Positions 35,920-47,038 of a stretch of 64,000 nucleotides of DNA are shown here, one piece after another. The translations under genes and the position numbers were made by a program. The stretch comes from Burkholderiales bacterium. Lineage in GTDB: Bacteria; Pseudomonadota; Gammaproteobacteria; Burkholderiales; Burkholderiaceae_C. Location: NCBI GenBank assembly GCA_030604135.1, contig JAUVWL010000009.1, positions 1 through 64,000 of the forward strand, written 5' to 3'. Every line of letters begins with the position of its first letter. The first letter of the stretch is position 1. A model generated the notes under the pieces. That model was not told where the DNA came from. It saw nothing but the letters and a program-made list of their open reading frames with translations, and made no database searches.

Positions 35920-36783
35920 ATGATCCCACCGCGGTTCGAGTACCACGCGCCCAAGTCCGTCGGCGAAGCCGTGGCCCTGCTGGGCCAGTACGGGTCTGAC
36001 GCCAAGCTGCTGGCCGGCGGCCACAGCCTGCTGCCGATGATGAAGCTGCGCTTCGCACAGCCCGAGCACCTCATCGACATCAACCGCATTCCCGAGCTGC
36101 GTGGCGTCCGTGAGGAGGGCGACACGGTGGTGATCGGTGCCATGACGGTGGAGAACGACCTGATCAACTCCCCCATCCTTCAGACCAAGGTGCCGCTGCT
36201 GGCCGAGGCGGCCAAGCTGATTGCCGACCCGCAGGTGCGCAACCGCGGCACCATCGGTGGCGACATCGCCCACGGCGACCCGGGCAACGACCACCCGGCG
36301 CTGTCGATCGCGGTGGAGGCGCATTTCGTGCTCGAAGGGCCGAACGGCCGCCGCACCGTGCCGGCTGACGGCTTCTTCCTGGGCACCTACATGACCTTGC
36401 TGGAAGAGAACGAGGTGATGGTCGAGATCCGCGTGCCGGCCTTTGCGCAGGGCACCGGCTGGGCCTATGAAAAGCTCAAGCGCAAGACGGGCGACTGGGC
36501 CACTGCCGGCTGTGCGGTGGTGATGCGCAAGAGCGGCACCACCGTCAGCCACATCCGCATCGCCTTGACCAACGTGGCACCGACCGCGCTGCGCGCCGAG
36601 GCCGCCGAGGCGGCGCTGCTCGGACAGACCTTCACACCACAGGCCGTGCAGGCGGCCGCCGACGCGGCCGTGGCCATTTGCGAGCCGGCCGAGGACCTGC
36701 GCGGCGACGCCGAATACAAGACGGCCATGGCCGGTCAGATGGTCAAGCGGGCACTGAACGCCGCCTGGGCCCGTTGCGCGTAA
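35920..36783 (+). CDS. coxM: Aerobic CO dehydrogenase, medium (FAD) subunit
   Basis: 287 aa from ATG 35920, with AGGAG seven bases upstream; a longer frame to 35887 runs through the promoter. It has the FAD-binding PCMH-type fold with both pyrophosphate motifs: AGGHSLLP (about residues 32-39) and [14 protein letters not shown] (from about 111). It takes electrons from the 2Fe-2S centres of CoxS and passes them to the quinone pool. It is the first gene of the cox operon, as in Oligotropha and Hydrogenophaga. Confidence 0.95.
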   Translation: MIPPRFEYHAPKSVGEAVALLGQYGSDAKLLAGGHSLLPMMKLRFAQPEHLIDINRIPELRGVREEGDTVVIGAMTVENDLINSPILQTKVPLLAEAAKLIADPQVRNRGTIGGDIAHGDPGNDHPALSIAVEAHFVLEGPNGRRTVPADGFFLGTYMTLLEENEVMVEIRVPAFAQGTGWAYEKLKRKTGDWATAGCAVVMRKSGTTVSHIRIALTNVAPTALRAEAAEAALLGQTFTPQAVQAAADAAVAICEPAEDLRGDAEYKTAMAGQMVKRALNAAWARCA

Positions 36784-36798
36784 AACCTGGAGACACAC

Positions 36799-37290
<492 letters not shown>

Positions 37291-37323
37291 GCCCGACCCC
37301 GAAACGAACACGGAGAACCGAAC

Positions 37324-39735
<2,412 letters not shown>

Positions 39736-39748
39736 AGGCAAGACGATC

Positions 39749-40411
39749 ATGGAAGTCAAACTCGACAAACGTTACCCCCTGGATGTGGACCCGGGCCGGG
39801 CCTGGGCCATCCTCGGCGACCTCAAGGCCGTGGCCGGGTGCATGCCGGGCGCCGAACTGACCGAACAGCTGTCCGAGACCTCGTACAAGGGCGGCGTGAA
39901 GGTCAAGGTCGGCCCGGCCGTGGCCCAGTTCGGCGGTCAGGTGGACGTGCTGGAGAAGGACGAAGCGGCCCGCAAGATGGTGCTGCGCGGCAAGGGCGCG
40001 GACAAGGGCGGTTCGTCCGCCTCCATGGACCTGGCCGCGACCATCGAGGCCGATCCGGCCAACCCCGCGGCCAGCGTGCTGCACGGCGACGCCGCGGTCA
40101 TCGTCAACGGCAAGTTCGCCCAGTTCGGCGGCCGCATGATGGTGCAGGTGTCCGACATGATCCTGGCGCAGTTCGTGGAGAACTTCCGCCAGGCCGCGCA
40201 GGCCCTGCCGGCACCGGCCTCGCAGGCCACCGCCGAGGACGCCGCTGCGGCCTTCGGTGGCGAGCTCGAAGCACCGGCCGGTGCTGCGCCCAGCCCAACG
40301 GCCACGCCGACTGCCAAGCCCGCACCCGTGGCACAGGAGATCAACGGCCTGGCCATCGTCTGGGCGCTGATCAAGAACTGGTGGCTGGGCCTGTTCGGCA
40401 AGAAGGCGTAA
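39749..40411 (+). CDS. coxG: CoxG, SRPBCC-fold membrane/quinone link of CO dehydrogenase
   Basis: 220 aa. The N-terminal 150 residues are an SRPBCC/START-like fold (MEVKLDKRYPLDVDPGRAWAILGDL in two halves, GCMPGAELTE). A Pro/Ala-rich linker (about 165-195) and a short hydrophobic C-terminal helix ending IKNWWLGLFGKKA follow. The CoxG family anchors CO dehydrogenase to the membrane and has been proposed to hand quinone to the enzyme. It starts 13 nt after coxL. A 160-bp gap containing a dispersed repeat separates it from coxD. Confidence 0.92.
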   Translation: MEVKLDKRYPLDVDPGRAWAILGDLKAVAGCMPGAELTEQLSETSYKGGVKVKVGPAVAQFGGQVDVLEKDEAARKMVLRGKGADKGGSSASMDLAATIEADPANPAASVLHGDAAVIVNGKFAQFGGRMMVQVSDMILAQFVENFRQAAQALPAPASQATAEDAAAAFGGELEAPAGAAPSPTATPTAKPAPVAQEINGLAIVWALIKNWWLGLFGKKA

Positions 40412-40426
40412 AAATGAGTCACCCCC

Positions 40427-40518
40427 CGCGCCGCTTCGCGTCTCCCCCCTCTCTCGTCCCCGGCGGGAGGGGGGCGGCACCTGAGGCCCGGCAGAGCCGG
40501 TTCCTCGGTGCCCCTGGG
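40427..40518 (+). repeat. Dispersed GC-rich repeat, copy B (between coxG and coxD)
   Basis: The copy reads CCCCGCGCCGCTTCGCGTC, then a C-run/G-run stem with a short insertion (TCTCTCGTCCCCGGC), then GGCGGCACCTGAGGCCCGGC and AGAGCCGGTTCCTCGGTGCC. It aligns block for block with copy C at 45086 and, in reverse orientation, copy A at 29815. It fills the coxG-coxD gap and could divide the structural from the maturation genes at the RNA level. Confidence 0.8.
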
Positions 40519-40571
40519 TGGGCGACCTTGGCGTTCGCTGTGGGTGGTGCTAGGGACGGGCAGCCATTACC

Positions 40572-41507
40572 ATGACGACAACAGGCTCCATCACAGGCGA
40601 CCGCCAGCTGCGCGAAGCGCTGCAGCGCGCCGGCTACCTGGCCGACGAGGATCTGGCCACGACTGTCTGGCTGGCGGGGGAGCTGCAGCGGCCGCTGCTG
40701 CTGGAGGGCGATGCGGGCGTGGGCAAGACCGCGCTGGCCCAGGCGCTGGCGCAGGTCCAGGGGGCGGTGCTGGTGCGGCTGCAGTGCTTCGAAGGTCTGG
40801 ACCTGGCACAGGCGGCCTACGAATGGAACTATGGTCGCCAGCTGATGGCGATCCGGCTGCAGGATGGCCAGCCGGGTACGGTCAAGGAATCCGATGTGTT
40901 CAGCCGCGACTACCTGCTGGAACGGCCGCTGCTCAAGGCCATCAGCCAGGACGGCCCCTGCGTGCTGCTGATCGACGAGATCGACCGCGCCGACGAGGCC
41001 TTCGAGGCCTTTCTGCTGGAGGTGCTGGCCGAGTACCAGATCACCGTGCCCGAAATCGGCACGCTGCGCGCAAAGCACATCCCTCGCGTGATCCTGACCA
41101 GCAACGGCACCCGGGAACTCTCGGACGCCCTGCGCCGCCGCTGCCTGTACCACCACCTGGACTACCCGACACTCGCCCGCGAGATCGCCATCGTCAAGAC
41201 CGCCTTGCCCGAGGCCGACACCCGCCTGGTGGAAGAGGCGGTGCAGTTCGTGCAGCGCCTGCGCCACGAAGACCTGTCCAAGACGCCCGGCATTGCCGAG
41301 ACACTGGACTGGGTGCGCGCCCTGCACCGCATGAACCACCATGCCCTGCCCGAGGACATGGCGGTGTTGTTGACGACCCTGGGCTGCCTGCTCAAGACCC
41401 GGGAAGACCGCTTTGCCTTGGGCACGGACCGCGCCCGACAGCTGATCGAAGGCCGGCGCACCGTGGGGGTGGCCGAGAAGGCACCGGCCAACGCCGCCGC
41501 ATCATGA
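40572..41507 (+). CDS. coxD: CoxD, MoxR-type AAA+ ATPase for CO dehydrogenase maturation
   Basis: 311 aa. Walker A GDAGVGKT at 46-53, Walker B CVLLIDEIDRADE and sensor TSNGTREL are intact, in the MoxR branch of AAA+ proteins. In Oligotropha, CoxD is needed to sulfurate the Mo centre, acting as an ATP-driven unfoldase with the VWA partner CoxE. It overlaps coxE by 4 nt (ATGA), consistent with a functional pair. Confidence 0.94.
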   Translation: MTTTGSITGDRQLREALQRAGYLADEDLATTVWLAGELQRPLLLEGDAGVGKTALAQALAQVQGAVLVRLQCFEGLDLAQAAYEWNYGRQLMAIRLQDGQPGTVKESDVFSRDYLLERPLLKAISQDGPCVLLIDEIDRADEAFEAFLLEVLAEYQITVPEIGTLRAKHIPRVILTSNGTRELSDALRRRCLYHHLDYPTLAREIAIVKTALPEADTRLVEEAVQFVQRLRHEDLSKTPGIAETLDWVRALHRMNHHALPEDMAVLLTTLGCLLKTREDRFALGTDRARQLIEGRRTVGVAEKAPANAAAS

Positions 41508-42691
41508 ACCTGTCGCCGGCCCTGCCCCCCAGCGAGACCCTGGCCGGTTTCGCCGCGCTGCTGCGAGACCACGGACTGGCCGTGGGGGTGGCCGAGCAAC
41601 AGGCCATGCTGCAGGCCGCCCAGCGGCTGGGCGGCCTGCGCGAAGCGCCGGTGCGGGCGGCCTGGCGCGCGATCGCCTGCCACAACGCCCGCCAATGGCG
41701 ACTGTGGCCAGACCTGTTCGATCGGTACTGGCACCCCGAGCGCCTGCGCGGCACGGTGCGGGTGAGCGGGCAGACCCACCCCTCGCGCGACCTGCGGCAG
41801 GCGGTCGATCAGATGCGCGAACAGATGGGCAGCGCGCAGCAGCCGCCCTCGCCGGCCAAGTCTGGCCCGCACACCGCGGCCGACGCACCGAACGCGGGTC
41901 AGGGCGACAGCGACGTCGGCAGCCCGCGCGCCATGGGTGGTGCCAGCCGCCACGGGCCACAGGTGGAAGCACTGCACCGGCGCGACGGCCAGACCTGGCT
42001 GCCGCAGGAACTGGGCGAACTCCAGCGCCTGGCCCGGCAGATCACCTCCCGGCTGCGGCCCCTGCCCACACGCCGCTGGCAAGCGCGCCAACCGGGTCAG
42101 CGACTCGATTTGCGCCGGACGCTGCGCCGCAGCGTCGCCTGGGGCGGGGAACCACTGGCGCCCGCCTGGCAGGTTCGGCGAAAGGAGCCGCCCCGCCTGT
42201 TCATCCTGGCCGACGTGAGCCGCTCGATGGAAGCGCACGCCGCGCTGTTCCTGCGCGTGGCGCGGGCGTTCGCGGTCGTGGCGCAAGCCCGTGTGTTCGT
42301 GTTCCACACCCGGCTGGCCGAGGTCACACCGCTGATGCAGCGCGACTCGGCCGCGGTGCAGGAGAAGATCAACGCGGTGACCGCCGGCTTCGGCGCGGGC
42401 ACCCGCATCGCCGCCAGCCTGCAGGACTTTTCCCGCGCACACGCCCGTGCCCAGCTGCGGCGGGGTGCCCACATCTGGGTCATGTCAGACGGTTTCGACA
42501 CCGACGAGCCGGCGCAGCTTGCCGACGCCCTGCGCACCCTGCGCGGCCACGGCGCGCGCATCACCTGGTTCCATCCCACGCGAACCCTGCCGGCCGCGAC
42601 CGCTTTGCAGGCTGCGCGCAGCCACATCCAGCGCTTTGTTCCGCTGGCCAGTCTGGCCGACCTGGCGGCCGCCCAACACCTGCTGCACTGA
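41504..42691 (+). CDS. coxE: CoxE, VWA-domain protein for CO dehydrogenase maturation
   Basis: 395 aa from the ATG overlapping the coxD stop; longer frames in the same phase lie inside coxD. The C-terminal half is a von Willebrand A domain with the MIDAS motif DVSRSME (about residue 240) and the later VMSDGFDTDEP. A Pro/Gln/Gly-rich linker occupies about 108-150. Genetic work in Oligotropha links CoxE, with CoxF, to placing Cu(I) into the Mo-S site. Confidence 0.92.
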   Translation: MNLSPALPPSETLAGFAALLRDHGLAVGVAEQQAMLQAAQRLGGLREAPVRAAWRAIACHNARQWRLWPDLFDRYWHPERLRGTVRVSGQTHPSRDLRQAVDQMREQMGSAQQPPSPAKSGPHTAADAPNAGQGDSDVGSPRAMGGASRHGPQVEALHRRDGQTWLPQELGELQRLARQITSRLRPLPTRRWQARQPGQRLDLRRTLRRSVAWGGEPLAPAWQVRRKEPPRLFILADVSRSMEAHAALFLRVARAFAVVAQARVFVFHTRLAEVTPLMQRDSAAVQEKINAVTAGFGAGTRIAASLQDFSRAHARAQLRRGAHIWVMSDGFDTDEPAQLADALRTLRGHGARITWFHPTRTLPAATALQAARSHIQRFVPLASLADLAAAQHLLH

Positions 42692-42702
42692 AGGAGTCCA
42701 CC

Positions 42703-43686
42703 ATGAACCGCCACGACTGGATCGAACACGCGGCCCGGCTGCACGCCAGCGAGCAGCCCTTTGCGCTGGTCACCGTGCTGCGCGCCCAGGCCCCCACCTC
42801 GGCCAAGGCCGGTGACAAGGCCCTGGTCACGGCCGACGGCCAGATCCACGGCTGGATCGGCGGTGGCTGCGCGCAACCCGCGGTGGTCAAGACCGTGCGC
42901 CAGGCATTGGCCAGCGGCCAGCCCCAGAGCATCCGGATCGCCCCGACCGACGAGACCGCCGAGCGCACGCTGGGCGACGTGCTGGAGTTCGGCATGGCCT
43001 GCCACTCGGGTGGCACGCTGGAACTGTTCATCGACCCGGTGCTGCCGGCACCACAGCTGGTGGTGTTCGGCGACTCGCCGGTGGCGCGCGCGCTGACCGG
43101 CCTGGCCCCACGCGTGGGCCTGCAATCGGTACTGGTGGCCGAAGGCGCGATGGCGACCGACTTCCCGGACGCGGCGCGTGTGATCGGCACCGACCAGGCG
43201 GACGCCGTGACGGCGGCGATGCCAGCGGGCGGCCTGGTCGTCGTCGCCACCCAGGGCCGGCGCGACCTGCCGGCGCTGCGCACGGCCCTGGCGCTGCAGC
43301 CCCGGCACCTGTGGTTTGTGGCCAGCGAACGCAAGGCCGGCGTGCTTCGGGAGAGCCTGATCGGGGCCGGTGAAGACCCGGCACGGGTGGCTGCCATCGT
43401 CGCGCCCGCAGGCGAGCCCATCGGTGCGCAAACCCCCGAGGAAATTGCACTGGCTGTGCTGGCCACGGTCATCGCAGCCCGGCGCGGACGCCCGGCACGC
43501 TCCGAAGCGCCGGTGACCCCGGCAGAAGAGCCGGCGCCGAAGTTCAAGCTGGACCTGCCGCCGATGGAGATGGGCAGTTGCTGTAGCGGGGGTGCTGCGA
43601 AGCCCGCCGCTGCCACCGAGACCGTTTTCGCGACGACCTCCGTGGCCGAAACACCGACCAAAAAGTCCTGTTGCGGGGGAAACTGA
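42703..43686 (+). CDS. coxF: CoxF, XdhC/CoxI-family maturation protein with Cys-rich tail
   Basis: 327 aa from ATG 42703, GGAG upstream. The N-terminal XdhC/CoxI domain has GWIGGGCAQPAVVKTV. A Rossmann-like domain follows (LVVFGDSPVARALTGL, LVVVATQGRRD). The C-terminus adds about 60 residues ending in two Cys pairs, GSCCSGG and SCCGGN, which look like soft-metal ligands. CoxF of Oligotropha is required for Cu insertion, so this tail is a good candidate for Cu(I) delivery (inference). Confidence 0.88.
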   Translation: MNRHDWIEHAARLHASEQPFALVTVLRAQAPTSAKAGDKALVTADGQIHGWIGGGCAQPAVVKTVRQALASGQPQSIRIAPTDETAERTLGDVLEFGMACHSGGTLELFIDPVLPAPQLVVFGDSPVARALTGLAPRVGLQSVLVAEGAMATDFPDAARVIGTDQADAVTAAMPAGGLVVVATQGRRDLPALRTALALQPRHLWFVASERKAGVLRESLIGAGEDPARVAAIVAPAGEPIGAQTPEEIALAVLATVIAARRGRPARSEAPVTPAEEPAPKFKLDLPPMEMGSCCSGGAAKPAAATETVFATTSVAETPTKKSCCGGN

Positions 43687-43687
43687 C

Positions 43688-44368
43688 ATGGGTTGTATCC
43701 TCAAAGGCGGCGGCGGGCTCTACAGCCGGCTGGTGGTGGGCGCGGTGCTCCTGGCGGCGGGCTCGGGCTCGCGCATGGGGAACAAGCCCAAGTGCCTGCT
43801 GGAGCTGGGCGGCGTACCCCTGATCCGGCGCCAGCTGATCGCCCTCTCGGGCGCGGGTGTGGACGAACTGGTGGTGGTGCTGGGCCACCACGCCGAGCGC
43901 ATCGAACCGGCGGTGCGGGACTTCCCGGTCACGCTGGTGCGCAATCCCGACCCGGACGCTGGTCAGAATGCATCGTTGCGGCTGGGATTGCAGGCCTTGA
44001 GTGGCAAGATCGACACGGTGCTGGTCGCGCTGGCCGATCAGCCTCTGATCAACTCGCAGGACATCAACGACCTGATCGGCGCCTACAAGAAGCGGCCCGC
44101 AGGAACCGAGGTCGTCCAGCCGACGGTGGACGGCCTGCCCGGCAACCCGGTGATGTTCAGCCAGACCGTGCGCGAGCAAATCCTGGCGGGCGAGGCGCGC
44201 GTGGGCTGCAAGCAATGGCAGGCGGCCAACCCGCAGGCGGTTCACCCCTGGTCCACCCCCAACACGCGCTACCGCACCGACGTCGACAGCCCCGAGGACA
44301 TCGAGGCCCTGGCCGCCCGCACCGGCCACCGGCTGCGCTGGCCGGCAGACCTGCTGACCGAAGCCTGA
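43688..44368 (+). CDS. mocA: Molybdopterin cytidylyltransferase-like NTP transferase
   Basis: 226 aa from ATG 43688, one base after the coxF stop. The nucleotidyltransferase signature LLAAGSGSRMGNKPK and the second motif ALADQPLI are intact, as in MocA/MobA-type enzymes. CO dehydrogenase uses molybdopterin cytosine dinucleotide, so a CTP-specific MocA encoded in the operon makes sense. CTP preference over GTP is inferred from context. The start MGCILKGGGGLYSRL has a short extra N-terminal peptide. Confidence 0.85.
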   Translation: MGCILKGGGGLYSRLVVGAVLLAAGSGSRMGNKPKCLLELGGVPLIRRQLIALSGAGVDELVVVLGHHAERIEPAVRDFPVTLVRNPDPDAGQNASLRLGLQALSGKIDTVLVALADQPLINSQDINDLIGAYKKRPAGTEVVQPTVDGLPGNPVMFSQTVREQILAGEARVGCKQWQAANPQAVHPWSTPNTRYRTDVDSPEDIEALAARTGHRLRWPADLLTEA

Positions 44369-44383
44369 GACCGGAGACCCGCC

Positions 44384-45076
44384 GTGGCGCCCGATCCGCT
44401 GCACACGCTCTGGTTCACGCCACTGGGCGTGCACCGCTTTGCGCAGGCGGATGAAGTCAACCCGCTGCTGGTGCGCGTGTTCCGCACCCTGCGTGCCACC
44501 GACGAACGTGCCGACCCACAGGCCGCTTTCTACGCCAGTCGCGACGACCTGCTGCAGCGCATCCGCCTGCCCGAATGGGAGCAACTCGTGCGCTTCATGG
44601 TCGACGGTCTGCGCCAGACGGTGGTGCTCGCCAACCAGGGCGTGTGGCCCGAGGCCGCGCCGGGCCTGCAGATCGCGCTGCGCGGCATCTGGTTCCAGAT
44701 CGCCAACCGGGGCAGCCACCACGACGTGCACACCCATGGCAACTGCTCCTGGTCCGGCGTCTATTGTGTGCAGGTGGACGACGCGGCGGGGCGACGCGCG
44801 CACCGACTGCTGGGTGCCGCCAACGGTGTGACACGCTTCTACGGCCCGCATTTCAACCACCTGGGTGGGGCGCACATGGATTTTGGCAACGCCTACCTGC
44901 AGGCGTCGCACCTCGACGTCGAGCCGCTGCCCGGCCAGCTGGTGGTGTTCCCGTCCTGGCTGCCGCACCAGGCCATGCCCTACGACGGCGAGACCGACCG
45001 CATCATCGTCTCGTTCAACGCCAGTGTGCATGCGGCCACCGGCAGCGACCAGCTGCACGGGTACAGCCATGTCTGA
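44384..45076 (+). CDS. Putative 2-oxoglutarate/Fe(II) oxygenase (TIGR02466-like) inside the cox operon
   Basis: 230 aa from a GTG at 44384 with GGAGA upstream. The middle reads NRGSHHDVHTHGNCSWSGVYCVQ and the C-terminal third LPGQLVVFPSWLPHQAMPYDG...RIIVSFN, the His-X-His/Asp...His...Arg pattern of the double-stranded beta-helix oxygenases typical of TIGR02466 proteins. The substrate is unknown. It is not one of the described cox genes I know, yet it sits between mocA and a membrane protein, 15 nt after the former and overlapping the latter by 8 nt. A role in CO dehydrogenase maturation or a cofactor side reaction is speculative. Confidence 0.75.
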   Translation: MAPDPLHTLWFTPLGVHRFAQADEVNPLLVRVFRTLRATDERADPQAAFYASRDDLLQRIRLPEWEQLVRFMVDGLRQTVVLANQGVWPEAAPGLQIALRGIWFQIANRGSHHDVHTHGNCSWSGVYCVQVDDAAGRRAHRLLGAANGVTRFYGPHFNHLGGAHMDFGNAYLQASHLDVEPLPGQLVVFPSWLPHQAMPYDGETDRIIVSFNASVHAATGSDQLHGYSHV

Positions 45077-46031
45077 ACTGAAGCTCCCCCCCGCGCCGCT
45101 TCGCGTCACCCCCCTCGGGGGGGCGGCACCTGAGGCCCGGCGAAGCCGGTTCCTCGGTGCCCTCGATGGACGTCGCTTCGTGCGCGGCGGTGAGCTGTCC
45201 GCGTTGCGCCAGCTGGACGCGCTGGCGGCCTGGGTGCTGCTGGGCTGGCTGGGCATGCGGCTGGGCTGGTCGGTGGCCAGCGGCGTGCTGCCCGTGGTCA
45301 TCTGGTGGAGCGTGCGCAGCGCCTGCCAAGCCAGCGGACGCCCCCTGCGGGGCTGGGGTGTGGCCGGCCTGTGGCTGGCCATGCTGGCCCTGGCGGGCCT
45401 GTCGCTGGTGTCGGCCGCTCCGCTCGGCCTGCTGCTGGTGGCCGCCGGCGCCTGGGGTGTCTGGAGTGCCACCCTGTCGGACGGCCACCCACATGCCCCC
45501 ATGGACGCGCCACGGCTGGCCATGGGGCTGATGATGGGCAGCCTGTGGCTGTCCAGCCAGTGGTGCCTGGGACCGGGCTGGACCGATGGCCAGGCGGTGG
45601 CCCTGCACCTGGGTCTGATGACCGGCCTGCCCCTGCTGGTGCTGGCGCTGGAGCGGCTGTGCGGAACCACCCTGTCAACCATGGGCCCGCGGCCGGCACA
45701 CGGCCTGCTGCTGGCGGGCGCGCTGCTCATGGCCATGGCCTCCGGCACCGCAGGGCACGTCTGCGGCATGCTGCTGCTGGTGCTGGCCGGAACCCTGACC
45801 GAGCGGCGGCCTGCGCCACCGACGCCAAGCCCTTCCGCCCTGGCATGGGGCTGGGTCGGACCGGCCCTGCTGCTGGGTGTCGGTGTGGCGGCGACCCGCT
45901 GGGGGCCGGGCGCGTTGCAAGCCGCCTGGTCCGTCGTCGCCCTGCTCGCGCTGGCGGGCACCCTGCCGCGTTCGCCTTTCAGACAAAGGACACCGTCCTT
46001 TGCACACCACCCTTGGAGAGATGCTTCATGA
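45069..46031 (+). CDS. Unrecognised polytopic membrane protein with repeat-derived N-terminus
   Basis: 320 aa from ATG 45069. After residue 45 the protein is almost entirely hydrophobic, with seven to nine membrane segments rich in Leu/Ala/Gly/Trp and no recognised motif. Residues about 6-33 (LPPAPLRVTPLGGAAPEARR, SRFLGAL) are encoded by dispersed repeat copy C, so they are unlikely to be ancestral. A GTG near 45179 could be the older start. It overlaps the oxygenase gene by 8 nt and coxI by 4 nt. It could be a positional counterpart of CoxK, but I cannot show homology. Confidence 0.7.
   Translation: MSELKLPPAPLRVTPLGGAAPEARRSRFLGALDGRRFVRGGELSALRQLDALAAWVLLGWLGMRLGWSVASGVLPVVIWWSVRSACQASGRPLRGWGVAGLWLAMLALAGLSLVSAAPLGLLLVAAGAWGVWSATLSDGHPHAPMDAPRLAMGLMMGSLWLSSQWCLGPGWTDGQAVALHLGLMTGLPLLVLALERLCGTTLSTMGPRPAHGLLLAGALLMAMASGTAGHVCGMLLLVLAGTLTERRPAPPTPSPSALAWGWVGPALLLGVGVAATRWGPGALQAAWSVVALLALAGTLPRSPFRQRTPSFAHHPWRDAS
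45086..45165 (+). repeat. Dispersed GC-rich repeat, copy C, inside a coding region
   Basis: It reads CCCCGCGCCGCTTCGCGTCA, CCCCCCTCGGGGGGGCGGCA, CCTGAGGCCCGGCGAAGCCG and GTTCCTCGGTGCCC. It matches copy B at 40427 nearly base for base except for a shorter central stem, and matches copy A at 29815 in reverse. Unlike A and B it is in frame in the 5' end of the membrane protein gene at 45069, adding about 28 residues. Confidence 0.82.
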
Positions 46032-47029
46032 ACAGCCTCGACATCGACGTCATCCGCACCGCCCTGGACTGGCAATCGCGTGGTCACCGCGTGGTCATGG
46101 GCACGGTGGTGCGCACCTGGGGATCGGCCCCGCGTCCACCGGGTTCGCTCATGATCATCCGCGACGACGGCCAGGTGGCCGGCTCGGTCTCGGGCGGCTG
46201 CATCGAGGACGACCTGATCCGCCGCGTGGCCGAGGGCGAGCTGGCACTGCGCCAGCCCGAAACCACCACCTACGGCCAGACAGCCGAGGAGGTGCGCCGT
46301 TTCGGCCTGCCCTGCGGCGGCACGGTGCAGATCGTGCTCGAACCCCTGTCGGCGGGTTCGCGGTTGCGCGAGCTGCTGGTGGCCATCGAGTCGCACCGCC
46401 GCGTGCAGCGCCGGCTGGACATGACCACCGGCATCGCCCAGCTGGAAGACAGCACCGACGGCGACCGCGTGCGGTTTGACGGACAGACCCTGAGCACCGT
46501 GCACGGCCCGCGCCTTCGTCTGCTCGTCATCGGTGGCGGGCAGCTCTCGCGCTACCTGGCCAGCATGGCGGTGATGCTGGATTACCAGGTCACGGTCTGC
46601 GAGCCGCGCACCGAGTACCACGAGGGCTGGGAACGCATGGATGGGGTAACCTTGTCGACCACCATGCCCGACGATCTGGTGCTGGCCATGCACCTGGACG
46701 AACACAGCGCGGTGGTGGCCGTCACCCACGACCCCAAGCTGGACGACCTGGCGCTGATGGAGGCCTTGCGCACGCCGGCCTTCTACGTCGGCGCGCTGGG
46801 CTCGCTGCAAAACAACGGCAAGCGCCGCGAGCGCCTGCTGCAGTTCGATGTGTCCGAGGCCGAGGTGGCCCGGCTGCACGGCCCGGTCGGCCTGAACCTG
46901 GGTGCGCTGACGCCGCCCGAAATTGCCATGAGCATCGTGGCCGAGATGACCGCCATTCGTCGTGGCATGGACTTGTCGGGCCCGCTGAGCAACTGGTCGG
47001 GCTCGAAGACGGTCTGCCTCAGCTGCTGA
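46028..47029 (+). CDS. coxI: CoxI, XdhC-family molybdenum cofactor maturation protein
   Basis: 333 aa from the ATG overlapping the previous stop. The N-terminal XdhC/CoxI domain carries GSAPRPPGSLMIIRDDGQ and GSVSGGCIEDDLI. The C-terminal Rossmann domain has RLLVIGGGQLSRYLASMA and AFYVGALGSLQNNGKRRERL. XdhC proteins bind molybdenum cofactor, protect it and help its sulfuration before insertion. The gene has two XdhC paralogues with different jobs in this operon (see coxF). It is the last gene of the cluster and ends 9 nt from the convergent MOSC gene. Confidence 0.92.
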   Translation: MNSLDIDVIRTALDWQSRGHRVVMGTVVRTWGSAPRPPGSLMIIRDDGQVAGSVSGGCIEDDLIRRVAEGELALRQPETTTYGQTAEEVRRFGLPCGGTVQIVLEPLSAGSRLRELLVAIESHRRVQRRLDMTTGIAQLEDSTDGDRVRFDGQTLSTVHGPRLRLLVIGGGQLSRYLASMAVMLDYQVTVCEPRTEYHEGWERMDGVTLSTTMPDDLVLAMHLDEHSAVVAVTHDPKLDDLALMEALRTPAFYVGALGSLQNNGKRRERLLQFDVSEAEVARLHGPVGLNLGALTPPEIAMSIVAEMTAIRRGMDLSGPLSNWSGSKTVCLSC

Positions 47030-47038
47030 GGACCGGGC

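Noticed and set aside
40427..45165. CRISPR array or insertion sequence suggested by the recurring GC-rich blocks
   Set aside because: Copies are kilobases apart, not evenly spaced, have no spacers and no transposase; they are dispersed intergenic repeats.
43544..46879. 1111-codon minus-strand open frame across the cox accessory genes
   Set aside because: Antisense to four genes with clear motifs and ATGA couplings; long antisense frames are expected at this GC content.
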